Of a stretch of 9,573 bases of DNA, positions 1 through 6,391 are shown piece by piece (the first letter of the stretch is position 1; each line of letters starts with the position of its first letter). The notes below the pieces were generated by a model. That model did not search any database, was not told the origin of the DNA, and saw only the letters and a list, made by a program, of their open reading frames with translations. Source of the DNA: Candidatus Aenigmatarchaeota archaeon (GTDB lineage Archaea; Aenigmatarchaeota; Aenigmatarchaeia; GW2011-AR5); assembly GCA_016202875.1 (NCBI GenBank), contig JACQNX010000038.1:1-9573 (forward strand), read 5' to 3'. Position numbers and translations under genes: made by a program.

Positions 1-1254
1 CGCGTGTTTTATGTGGCCTGTGAATTTCAGCAGTTCAATGGCGCGTTCAATGCCTTCTTCGCCGATTGCTGTCTGGCCTATAAGAGCTGCGAACTGGTAA
101 GGCACGCGGACAGGCATGTGCTCTCTTTTTTCTGCAACAGATTCGTACATGCGCATGATGTTCGCTTTCTCTTTCTTGTTCGGCTCATCTTCTTTGCCGA
201 AATAAATGCGCTCTGCACGCTCGAAGTCGTCAACCAGGAAGTACATATGGCTAAGGTCAAGGTTCCTCTGCCTGCCTGGGCGCTTGGTATAGAAATACAG
301 AAAAATCTCAGGCTCCATGATTTTCAGCATGTCCTGGACAATGTAGACATTGCCCACAGAGGCGGACATCTTCTCGCTGTTGACGAGGAAGAATTCATAT
401 ACAAACGGAATAGGCGGCTCGCGATTGTAGATATTTGGCATGATTTCCAGCACACTCTTCCAGCTGCCTTCGTAGTGGTCTTTGCCAAAGGGCTCGTACG
501 TTGTGTTGAATATCGCCATCAGCGCAGGCCATTCAAATCTCCATTGCAGCTTGCCCTCTGTCCAGGGCAGCCACGCGTCTTTTCCACAACCAATGCTCTT
601 TTTCTTTTTGATGGATTTGCCGCCGCAGACAAAATGGACAAGCTTTTTTTCAAGGTCAAAGTTGTCTATGTTTGCGAGGCGGCCGCAGCTGGAACAGATT
701 GCGTCAAAGGGGATGTACTTTTCGCCTTTGGTTTCCTGGAATTTTGAGACAATAATGCCCACAGCATCGCGCTTCTCAAAAACCATGCGCATGTAGGGTT
801 CAAATTTTCCCTGCTCGTAAAGATCGTTGACTGAGTAGAGCTCCGGGTTCATGCCCAGCGCATACACGCCATCCATCCACACTTTTGTAAAATGCCTGGA
901 CCAGGAAGGGCAGCAGCTAAAGGGGTCAGGGATACGGCAGAGCGGCATGCCCAGGAACGGTGACATGTCCATGAGGTCCTTGGAAAGATGCCAGTTGCCT
1001 TCAAGGTCAGGAAGCTTGCGCGGGACATCTTTCAGCGGGTCTCGGTCGTCTGTGGTGTGGACAAAAGTCGCGCTCTCGCCTCTCTCCAGCACTGATTTGT
1101 AGGGAAAATAGGCGCGTGCCACGTCATTCAGATTGCCGATATGTTTCCCGCCAGAAGGCGTCTGCTGGCATTTTATGTTTGCTACAACTCCTTCACGTCT
1201 TGCGCGTTCTATAATTTTATCTGCAAGCTGGTCTGCCCAGAACTGCGATTCCAT
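1..1254 (-). CDS. lysK: Class I lysyl-tRNA synthetase (3' end beyond window)
   Basis: Charges tRNA-Lys with lysine in the cytoplasm. The reading frame on the minus strand is open for 418 codons from the ATG at 1252-1254 to the window edge, so the C-terminal, anticodon-binding part is missing. Class I Rossmann signatures are visible: TPSGGKHIGN at about residues 32-41 (HIGH-type motif) and EKMSAS at about 294-299 (KMSKS-type motif). A CSSCG cysteine pair near residues 192-196 and a later GCGKD look like the zinc-binding insertion of this family. Class I LysRS is the usual form in archaea and rare in bacteria. The start was chosen because MESQFWADQLADKI is the expected N-terminus and because a TATA-like box lies about 30 bp upstream; there is no Shine-Dalgarno sequence. 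The next gene on this strand (surface protein) ends 112 bp upstream, so lysK is probably transcribed from its own promoter. Identification is secure; only completeness is limited. Confidence 0.95.
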   Translation of the reverse strand, partial: MESQFWADQLADKIIERARREGVVANIKCQQTPSGGKHIGNLNDVARAYFPYKSVLERGESATFVHTTDDRDPLKDVPRKLPDLEGNWHLSKDLMDMSPFLGMPLCRIPDPFSCCPSWSRHFTKVWMDGVYALGMNPELYSVNDLYEQGKFEPYMRMVFEKRDAVGIIVSKFQETKGEKYIPFDAICSSCGRLANIDNFDLEKKLVHFVCGGKSIKKKKSIGCGKDAWLPWTEGKLQWRFEWPALMAIFNTTYEPFGKDHYEGSWKSVLEIMPNIYNREPPIPFVYEFFLVNSEKMSASVGNVYIVQDMLKIMEPEIFLYFYTKRPGRQRNLDLSHMYFLVDDFERAERIYFGKEDEPNKKEKANIMRMYESVAEKREHMPVRVPYQFAALIGQTAIGEEGIERAIELLKFTGHIKHA

Positions 1255-1280
1255 AGCATCACTAACAACATATGCTAGAC

Positions 1281-1290
1281 TAATTTTTAA
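1281..1290 (-). promoter_or_regulatory. TATA-like box of the lysyl-tRNA synthetase gene
   Basis: Minus-strand TTAAAAATTA, centred about 31 bp before the ATG at 1254. In archaea transcription starts roughly 25 bp after the TATA centre, so the mRNA would begin within a few bases of the ATG. This agrees with the lack of a Shine-Dalgarno motif. It is judged from composition and spacing only. Confidence 0.45.
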
Positions 1291-1334
1291 TAGTTATTAA
1301 TGTGAAATGTGAATGGGTTCTCTGCATGGTGTTG

Positions 1335-1357
1335 AAAAAAGATAGATAAACAAAAAA
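1335..1357 (-). terminator. Oligo-T termination region after the surface-protein gene
   Basis: Just past the TGA at 1367-1369, the minus strand has two runs of six T (1352-1357 and 1335-1340) separated by an AT-rich stretch. Archaeal RNA polymerase commonly stops at such oligo-T tracts without a hairpin. I see no strong stem here. Position and composition support a terminator separating this gene from lysK. Confidence 0.5.
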
Positions 1358-1366
1358 TCGACAATC

Positions 1367-3655
1367 TCAATCTTTCCAGAGATGTTCTGGCTTTGGTTTT
1401 CTCAGTTTTGATACTCTTATGGCAACAAGCGTCATAATGACTATTAGAGCAGGGAACATAACAAGGGGCGATGAGGCGATATCGGCTATAGCGGATATGG
1501 CGTTGCCTACGCCTGGCTCTGGTGAACCAGGTGCGGAGCCTGGCTGCGATGTTCCAGGCTTTACTTCTTTTGATGACAAAGGTATGGCGCTCTCTGAAGT
1601 GCATGCGCCGCAGTCTGCGCTACAGGAGCTGCAGGTTTCTGCAGCAGAGCATATGTTATCGCCGCAGCGCGCAGGCGTGGTGCATAGCGGCAGACCTGCT
1701 GAGCATTCCACAACCTGATTAGAAGAGCATGCTGGCGGGCTGCAGTCGTTCGCGCACAGGCAGTAATTTTCTTCTGGCTGGCATTTATTATCGCCGCATG
1801 CCAACAAGCCTACAAAAAACTGGCCGCGGTCCTTATAGAGCGCTGCGTTTCCCATGGTATCGTAGGCTTCTATGTCAACATTATAAGTGCCGGAAACGTC
1901 CACGAAAATCCTGCTGATCCAGACATCTACAAAAATCTTTGTTGTCCATACATCGCCGTTTCGCGTGAGGTTTATTTTCGCAATAAATGTGCCGCGTTTC
2001 ACAAATGCGCTGACATTCTTGACAGTGCTAATGATGTCCTCAATGCCTGCGGTGAGCTCCACATCACCTGACCTGTTCAGCTGCAGAGGGCTGATTTTCA
2101 GGAACACAAAATTCGGCGGATTATTGTCAATGGTTATTGTCTTAGATGTTGTGAAGGAGTTGCCTGCATGGTCAACAGCTGTGACATCAAATTTCTGCGG
2201 TCCATCAGCCAGCGCAGCAGAATCATATTGGACCGCACAGGCAAGGACACTGGCTTCGTAGGCACAGGGCATGCTTCTGGTTACAGCGTTTGCAGTGAAT
2301 GTAACTTTGCCTGTGTCTATGTTGCTGTCTGCCACAGTTGCGTTGAGCCAGAACACGCGGCTGACATTGTCAGGCACATTGATGTTTATCGTGGGCTTTG
2401 TGTTGTCAACGCGTAATGTTATGGCATCTGTTACAGAATAGTTCAGGACGCTGTTGGCTATCACTGTGAGTGCATGGGGGCCGTCGCTGAACTTCGGCGT
2501 ATCCCAGAAATATTCGCACAACGTAAAATTGATGTTGCAGCTCATTGCCTGCAGTGTTGTCTGGCTGCCTTTTGTTATCTGCAGCGTGACATTGGCAATT
2601 GCGCCATCAGGGTTTGCGATAGACGCATTGATGGTAACAATGCCTTTTACCAAGGCATCGTTGGTGTTCAAGACCTTGACTGTCGGCCTGCTGTTTTTCA
2701 GCATTATAGTCACAGATGCATTGACAGCATTGCCTGCGCTGTCTTCGATCAGAAATGTGAGATTGTACTTGTTGTCAGCATAAACAGATGTCTCGATGTT
2801 TGCTGTGCAGGTGTAGTTCTTTGTTCCTGCGCAGAACAAGGGGAATTGCTGATTTGCTAACACAAAACGAACGCTCTGAATGTTTATGTCTGACGTGTCA
2901 TCGCTGGCATTGACGCTGAATGTTGCCAGGCCTGTGAAAAAGGAATTGTTGGCCGGAGCAATTATGGCCAACTTGGGAAGTTCTTTGTCGATTGTGATAT
3001 TTGCGCTGGTTGAATTTGAGTTGTTAACATTGTCGCTCACCCTGGCATAGATTGTGAGAGACTGGTTATGAGAATAACTGGTTGTATTCACTACAGCTGC
3101 GTTGTTTGTCAGGTTGGACCATGTGATATTGTCAAAAGAGTACTGGGCACTGGATGCATTCACGCCTGATGAGGAATCTGATGTAATGACCAGGATTGTG
3201 ATGTTGTTTGATACATAGCTTCCGTTTGTTGGAGAGACAAAGGATATCAGAGGAGGATTTCTGTCCAGCGTAACTCTCAGCGGGGCGGTGGCAGTGCCCA
3301 ATCGTCCTGTTTCTCCGTTATTATCCTTGGCTTCAAAATAGAAGAACTCTATTGTGTCTGTGCCTGCTATGGCAAAGGAGACTGTTCTTGTGCAGGTCCA
3401 GTTGCTGGCAGCGTTGGTACATTGCATAGTGTAGTTGTCCCAGCTCTCTTTCTGCTGGTAGGCATTTTCAGAGATAATAAAAAGCAAGACGCTGCTCAAG
3501 TTCAGATCAGGGCTTGTTACATTCACCGTGAAAGTTCTGATGCCCTTGCCTGTGTACGTGTTGTTTTCTGGTGTCTGGCCGAAAAGCACAGGGGCTGCAT
3601 GGGCTATGGCAGGCACAATAAACATAGCCAAGACTACGAAAGCTCCAAATCTCAT
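1367..3655 (-). CDS. Secreted, membrane-anchored Ig-like-repeat surface protein with cysteine modules
   Basis: A 762-residue protein likely displayed on the cell surface. Residues 1-20 form a Sec signal peptide ending AIAHA-A (probable cleavage after the AHA). Residues about 25-610 are Thr/Ser/Asn-rich beta-sandwich repeats of the Ig-like/cadherin-like type. Successive units share features such as NPPLISFVSPTNGS, ELPKLAIIAPANNS and NPPNFVFLKISP at domain joints, and D-x-AGN at strand turns. Many N-x-S/T sequons suggest heavy N-glycosylation. Two cysteine modules follow: CGDNKC (about 620-625) continuing to an NDC-SPPAC segment, and CGDNIC (about 664-669) continuing to SADCGAC (to about 685). 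A Gly/Pro/Ser linker, one transmembrane helix (about 729-747) and a basic cytoplasmic tail (KLRKPKPEH) end the protein. The TATA-like box 25 bp before the ATG supports this start. Function is not specific; adhesion, S-layer association or carbohydrate/protein binding are possible. A 9-residue tandem duplication lies within it. Confidence 0.85.
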   Translation of the reverse strand: MRFGAFVVLAMFIVPAIAHAAPVLFGQTPENNTYTGKGIRTFTVNVTSPDLNLSSVLLFIISENAYQQKESWDNYTMQCTNAASNWTCTRTVSFAIAGTDTIEFFYFEAKDNNGETGRLGTATAPLRVTLDRNPPLISFVSPTNGSYVSNNITILVITSDSSSGVNASSAQYSFDNITWSNLTNNAAVVNTTSYSHNQSLTIYARVSDNVNNSNSTSANITIDKELPKLAIIAPANNSFFTGLATFSVNASDDTSDINIQSVRFVLANQQFPLFCAGTKNYTCTANIETSVYADNKYNLTFLIEDSAGNAVNASVTIMLKNSRPTVKVLNTNDALVKGIVTINASIANPDGAIANVTLQITKGSQTTLQAMSCNINFTLCEYFWDTPKFSDGPHALTVIANSVLNYSVTDAITLRVDNTKPTININVPDNVSRVFWLNATVADSNIDTGKVTFTANAVTRSMPCAYEASVLACAVQYDSAALADGPQKFDVTAVDHAGNSFTTSKTITIDNNPPNFVFLKISPLQLNRSGDVELTAGIEDIISTVKNVSAFVKRGTFIAKINLTRNGDVWTTKIFVDVWISRIFVDVSGTYNVDIEAYDTMGNAALYKDRGQFFVGLLACGDNKCQPEENYCLCANDCSPPACSSNQVVECSAGLPLCTTPARCGDNICSAAETCSSCSADCGACTSESAIPLSSKEVKPGTSQPGSAPGSPEPGVGNAISAIADIASSPLVMFPALIVIMTLVAIRVSKLRKPKPEHLWKD
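1898..1951 (-). repeat. 27-bp in-frame tandem duplication inside the surface-protein gene
   Basis: Two adjacent 27-bp units (1951-1925 and 1924-1898, minus strand) encode VWTTKIFVD followed by VWISRIFVD. Six of nine residues are identical, with differences mainly at middle positions and synonymous third bases. It lengthens one repeat domain by nine residues without shifting the frame, apparently duplicating a beta-strand. The unit divergence suggests it is not a recent assembly artefact. Confidence 0.75.
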
Positions 3656-3676
3656 AATTATTCATGACTCGGCCCA

Positions 3677-3684
3677 AATAAAAA
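3677..3684 (-). promoter_or_regulatory. TATA-like box of the surface-protein gene
   Basis: Minus-strand TTTTTATT centred about 25 bp before the ATG at 3653-3655. At that distance the transcript would begin at or next to the start codon, so it is leaderless. A 9-bp direct repeat TGTTTGGCG (3688-3696 and 3717-3725) lies immediately upstream and might be a regulator site, though it could be chance. Confidence 0.5.
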
Positions 3685-3734
3685 GGATGTTTGGCGAAAC
3701 GAAAGAAGATATGAAGTGTTTGGCGGCAGATGTT

Positions 3735-3752
3735 CATCTATTTCTATAGATG
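3735..3752. promoter_or_regulatory. Palindrome, candidate operator of the relBE-type operon
   Basis: CATCTAT-TTCT-ATAGATG: 7-bp perfect arms around a 4-bp centre. It lies just upstream of a TATAAA (3755-3760) and about 25 bp before the better-placed TATA box of the operon. RHH/RelB antitoxins usually bind such inverted repeats to repress their own operon. The location fits, but binding is inferred. Confidence 0.4.
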
Positions 3753-3773
3753 GCTATAAAACATTACAGTAAC

Positions 3774-3783
3774 CTATAAATAC
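3774..3783 (+). promoter_or_regulatory. TATA box of the relBE-type operon
   Basis: CTATAAATAC, a near-ideal archaeal TATA box preceded by AAC, centred about 26 bp before the ATG at 3804. This predicts a leaderless mRNA beginning at the antitoxin start codon. No Shine-Dalgarno motif is present. A second TATAAA at 3755-3760 could give a start site about 20 bp earlier. Confidence 0.6.
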
Positions 3784-3803
3784 TTTTGCACTAACATATC
3801 AGG

Positions 3804-4025
3804 ATGCCAACAACTATACAAATTGAAAATAAAATAAAAGAAAAACTAGACAGGATGAAGCTCTCAACTAGAGAAACCTATAACGATGTGCTAGAACGGG
3901 TTATGGAAGATTTGTCAGAACTAAATGAGGAAACTAAAAAAGAGCTTGCTGTAGCAAGAAAACAGATACGCGAAGGGAAATTTGGAACTCATGAAGAGGT
4001 TAAAAAAGAGTTTGATATCAGATGA
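3804..4025 (+). CDS. RelB-like antitoxin with RHH-type N-terminus
   Basis: A 73-residue protein, first gene of a two-gene toxin-antitoxin operon. The N-terminus (TTIQIENKIKEKLDRMKLS, then ETYNDVLERVMED) has the short beta-strand and two helices expected of a ribbon-helix-helix DNA-binding and dimerisation unit. The rest is a charged helix (about 38-60) ending in EEVKKEFDIR, as expected for the segment that wraps and neutralises a RelE-type toxin. Its stop codon overlaps the start of the toxin gene (ATGA at 4022-4025), so translation is coupled. It probably represses its own promoter through the palindrome about 50 bp upstream. The antitoxin role rests on its size, its charge pattern and the partner gene. 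Confidence 0.8.
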   Translation: MPTTIQIENKIKEKLDRMKLSTRETYNDVLERVMEDLSELNEETKKELAVARKQIREGKFGTHEEVKKEFDIR

Positions 4026-4279
4026 CCTTCAGCACTATATGGTCAGAAAATTCTCTGAAACAACTTCGCAAATTAGATCAGCATGTCGCAAAGAGAATTA
4101 TTACTGCGGTTGAGGGTTTAAAAGAAAATCCTTACAGACATGTCAAAAAGATTATAGGCGAGGACAAAACTTTCCGGCTGAGAGTTGGGGATTATAGAGT
4201 ACTTATGGATATCAGTAATCAGCAACTTCATGTTTTAGTCTTAAAAATCGGCCATCGAAGCATGATATACAAAAGGTAA
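4022..4279 (+). CDS. RelE/ParE-superfamily toxin
   Basis: An 85-residue basic protein, partner of the preceding antitoxin. The family cleaves mRNA in the ribosomal A site (RelE) or, in the ParE branch, targets gyrase. The C-terminal half supports RelE: FRLRVGDYRVLMDI (about 51-64) followed by LHVLVLKIGHRSMIYKR (about 69-85). It supplies the basic residues used by archaeal RelE (R52/R54, R59, R79) and the tyrosine Y83 near the end. Two N-terminal helices (about 9-36) precede the beta-sheet, the usual order. Length is normal for the family and no motif is broken, so the toxin appears intact. It is translationally coupled to the antitoxin by a 4-nt overlap. I assign it as RelE rather than ParE because of the GHR-x3-Y ending, with moderate certainty. 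Confidence 0.85.
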   Translation: MTFSTIWSENSLKQLRKLDQHVAKRIITAVEGLKENPYRHVKKIIGEDKTFRLRVGDYRVLMDISNQQLHVLVLKIGHRSMIYKR

Positions 4280-4300
4280 ATACCCTTACAAAACTGCAAA

Positions 4301-4310
4301 CATTTATTAA
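4301..4310 (+). promoter_or_regulatory. TATA-like box of the membrane protease gene
   Basis: CATTTATTAA, centred about 26 bp before the ATG at 4332, in the 52-bp gap after the relE-type gene. It predicts a leaderless transcript, so the protease is probably not merely read through from the TA operon. An ATG-TAA pair at 4322-4327 lies just upstream of the chosen ATG. It would probably fall outside the mRNA if transcription begins near 4330. Confidence 0.45.
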
Positions 4311-4331
4311 CCTTCTCGTCCATGTAAAGGC

Positions 4332-5588
4332 ATGTTCGCTTATATCATGTTTCTGATTCTTGCAATAATATCTGTCATTGCAGGAACATTCGGATATTTC
4401 GGCTTTGACATACTCGCATTTTTCCTATTTGTCATTGTGCTCGCCACGCTTATTTACAGAGACAGAAAAAAAGTCAGATTAGAGGGCATAATTTTCATAA
4501 GGAGAACACAGAAAGGACGGGACTTCATTGACAGGACTGCGCAAAGCCATAGCACATTCTGGGGAAAGTTTGCTGCTATAGGGCTGATAGTGGGCATACC
4601 TGTCATGCTCATTGGCTCTGTTTACCTCATTGCGCAGGCTGCTGTTATAACACAAGGCGGGGCAGAGGGAGGGGTGCGGCTGCTGCTGCCAGGGCCTGTA
4701 AGCGCTCCTGTAAATGTGCCAGGCATATTTGTTGTGCCATGGTGGATCTGGATCATAGGCATCGCCGCAGTCGTGATACCGCATGAATTCATGCATGGCA
4801 TAGTGTGCAGGCTCGACAAGATCAGGATAAAATCTGTGGGATGGATACTGCTCTTTGTCATCCCTGGAGCTTTTGTGGAGCCGGATGAGAAACAGTTGCA
4901 GAAAGCGAAGAAGAGCACAAGGATGAAGGTCTATGCTGCCGGCTCATTCGCGAATCTTGTAGTGGCTGCAGCCATAATTGTTATTTTCGCGCTCTCATTC
5001 CCTGCTTTCTTTCAGCCCACAGGGATTTTTGTGAATACAATCGAAGGCGGCCCTGCTAATCTCTCGGGCCTACAGGGCTCAATAACAGAAATAGATGGCA
5101 ATGCAATAAACAATGTAGCAGACCTGTCTTTTATCCTTGCGCAACACAAGCCCGGGGACACTGTAAATGTGAAGGCAGCAACAGAAAATATTCTTGTGCC
5201 TACATTCAGCACGCCGCCGTTCATAATTCCACAGCCTGTTGCTGCTACAGATCTCAAGAACATCAAAGAATTCCGGATCACGCTTGCAGAGCATCCTGAG
5301 CAGAAAGACAGGGCTTACCTAGGAGTCAGCCCGCAGATGCCTGCATACAAATTCAACGGCGATCTTCAGGCATACCAAAATGTCTCCATGATACTGCTCT
5401 GGATTTTCATCTTCTCGTTTGGTATCGGGCTTGTGAACCTTCTGCCTATCAAGCCGCTGGATGGCGGGCTGCTGTTTGAGGAAGTCGTGGGACATTTCAC
5501 ACCTGCGACGAAGAATATTGTCAGGGGCGTGACGATAGTGATGGTGTTCCTGATTCTGTTCAATCTGATCGGACCTGTGTTGTTGTGA
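4332..5588 (+). CDS. Site-2-protease-type intramembrane metalloprotease (M50 family) with PDZ domain
   Basis: A 418-residue polytopic membrane protein that should cut substrate proteins within the membrane. Two hydrophobic helices at about 2-22 and 25-43 are followed by a basic loop and a third helix (about 80-107). A fourth holds the zinc motif HEFMH (151-155), with E152 the catalytic base. A helix beginning AAGSFANLVVAA (about 202) carries the conserved Asn (N208) of this fold. A PDZ-like domain follows (about 231-290: GGPANLSGLQGS, ITEIDGNAINNV, KPGDTVNV). The second catalytic motif NLLPIKPLDGG (369-379) supplies the third zinc ligand, D377, and a final helix ends the protein. All catalytic residues are present. 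Archaeal members are large and varied; substrates are generally unknown, though bacterial relatives release membrane-tethered anti-sigma factors. It is flanked by TA operons, with no obvious substrate gene beside it except the surface protein across the divergent region. Confidence 0.93.
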   Translation: MFAYIMFLILAIISVIAGTFGYFGFDILAFFLFVIVLATLIYRDRKKVRLEGIIFIRRTQKGRDFIDRTAQSHSTFWGKFAAIGLIVGIPVMLIGSVYLIAQAAVITQGGAEGGVRLLLPGPVSAPVNVPGIFVVPWWIWIIGIAAVVIPHEFMHGIVCRLDKIRIKSVGWILLFVIPGAFVEPDEKQLQKAKKSTRMKVYAAGSFANLVVAAAIIVIFALSFPAFFQPTGIFVNTIEGGPANLSGLQGSITEIDGNAINNVADLSFILAQHKPGDTVNVKAATENILVPTFSTPPFIIPQPVAATDLKNIKEFRITLAEHPEQKDRAYLGVSPQMPAYKFNGDLQAYQNVSMILLWIFIFSFGIGLVNLLPIKPLDGGLLFEEVVGHFTPATKNIVRGVTIVMVFLILFNLIGPVLL

Positions 5589-5739
5589 GATGGGGCAGAG
5601 CAACCTCCTCTGAATACATAGCAATGCAGAAGCAGGGGTAACTCTCTTGTTTGCAGTAGTCCTTGTCGTTCCAGTAGCCGGGAGGGGAGGCGTAGGGGTT
5701 GTTCAGGAGATACCCAGAAACTGCAGAACACTGATACAC
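5560..5739 (-). CDS. Doubtful small cysteine-containing ORF (59 codons, GTG start) or gene fragment
   Basis: The minus strand opposite the end of the protease gene and the following gap holds an ORF from a GTG at 5737-5739 to a TGA at 5560-5562. Its first about 45 residues look protein-like rather than random: Tyr, Asn, Asp, Pro, Trp and four Cys in PYASPPGYWNDKDYCKQE then SYPCFCIAMYSEE. The last 15 residues are antisense to the protease gene and look like run-off, so the original gene may have been truncated there. A TAG stop precedes the GTG directly. There is no clear ribosome site. It may be a remnant of a cysteine-rich exported protein, like that at 8135-8386, or a tiny functional gene. 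I do not recognise the family. Confidence 0.3.
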   Translation of the reverse strand: MYQCSAVSGYLLNNPYASPPGYWNDKDYCKQESYPCFCIAMYSEEVALPHLTTTQVRSD

Positions 5740-5764
5740 CTATTTATCAATATTTCTATAAACA

Positions 5765-5780
5765 TCGAAAGATTTAAATA
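5765..5780 (+). promoter_or_regulatory. BRE and TATA box of the AbiE-like operon
   Basis: CGAAAGATTTAAATA: a BRE-like CGAAAG followed by TTTAAATA, about 35 bp before the ATG at 5811. The start site would fall near 5800, giving a leader of about 10 nt with only a weak ribosome site (GTGGT). The AT-rich stretch 5771-5800 contains repeated TAAATA/TAAAATA elements that may include a regulator site, but no clean palindrome. Confidence 0.55.
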
Positions 5781-5810
5781 GTCTAAATACTTAAAATAGA
5801 AAGTGGTTTC

Positions 5811-6389
5811 ATGAGGAAAATAGAGCTTGTGTACAACTACATGCTGGAGCAGAGACTTGAAAAAAACAGAAAGGCAATGACGCAGGCTGAGATAGCTGCT
5901 GCGCTCGGCATATCGCTCAGCATAGTGAACGCAGCAATCGGACATCTGAGAAAAATGAATGCAGTGCGCGTGAAACTGAGGAGCTTTGATGTTGTTGACG
6001 CGAAAAAGATCCTTTACTACTGGGCAAGCATACGGAATGTTGAGAAGGATGTTATTTATTCCACAAGGGCAGATGCACCTGTCAGTGAGATAGAAAAAAG
6101 CATGCCACCTTCTATTGTCTATGCTGCATACAGCGCTTACAAATTCAGATTCAAAGACGTGCCTGCAGATTACTCCGAAGTTTATGTTTATCTTGCAGAT
6201 GAAAAAGACATCCAGAAGATCACAAAAAGATTTCCACCGTCAAAAAACAAGCCGAATTTCTTTGTGCTAAGAGACGGGACAGGAAAAATGACTCTCGCAA
6301 ATGTCTTTGTTGATCTATGGAACATGAAAGAGTGGTATGCAAAAGAGTTTTTGATCGCGCTGGAGAGGAAGATAAATGAGGTAATTTAG
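5811..6389 (+). CDS. Winged-helix regulator/antitoxin, AbiEi-like
   Basis: A 192-residue protein with an N-terminal winged helix-turn-helix (about 5-60: MTQAEIAAALGISLSIVNAAIGHLRKMNAVRV). A mixed alpha/beta C-terminal domain follows (about 65-192), with STRADAPVSEIEKSMPPSIVYAAYSAYKFR and a strand SEVYVYLADEKD. A wHTH protein of about this size placed directly before a DNA polymerase beta-like nucleotidyltransferase gene is the arrangement of AbiEi/AbiEii (type IV) toxin-antitoxin systems. There AbiEi represses the operon and counteracts the toxin without binding it tightly. I therefore infer an antitoxin/repressor role; sequence similarity to AbiEi is recognised only at the level of architecture. 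The gene ends 2 nt before the next one starts, so they form an operon. Confidence 0.65.
   Translation: MRKIELVYNYMLEQRLEKNRKAMTQAEIAAALGISLSIVNAAIGHLRKMNAVRVKLRSFDVVDAKKILYYWASIRNVEKDVIYSTRADAPVSEIEKSMPPSIVYAAYSAYKFRFKDVPADYSEVYVYLADEKDIQKITKRFPPSKNKPNFFVLRDGTGKMTLANVFVDLWNMKEWYAKEFLIALERKINEVI
6378..6382 (+). promoter_or_regulatory. Ribosome binding site of the nucleotidyltransferase gene
   Basis: GAGGT lies inside the end of the upstream gene, nine bases before the ATG at 6392. It is complementary to the archaeal 16S 3' end. It supports the 6392 start over the in-frame ATG at 6404 and indicates that the second gene of the pair is translated from an internal ribosome site on a shared mRNA. 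Confidence 0.6.
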
Positions 6390-6391
6390 AT

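Noticed and set aside
4..747. 247-codon plus-strand frame opposite lysK
   Set aside because: It is exactly antisense to the synthetase codons; the minus strand shows the HIGH and KMSKS motifs, so this is a shadow.
3688..3725. TGTTTGGCG direct repeat as a CRISPR or integron-like element
   Set aside because: Only two 9-bp copies 29 bp apart, with no further units; at most a regulator site or chance.
4322..4327. Minimal ATG-TAA upstream ORF before the protease, and a similar ATG-TGA at 7371-7376 before vapC
   Set aside because: The first probably lies outside the predicted leaderless mRNA; the second overlaps the GTG start by chance. No sign of a regulatory role.
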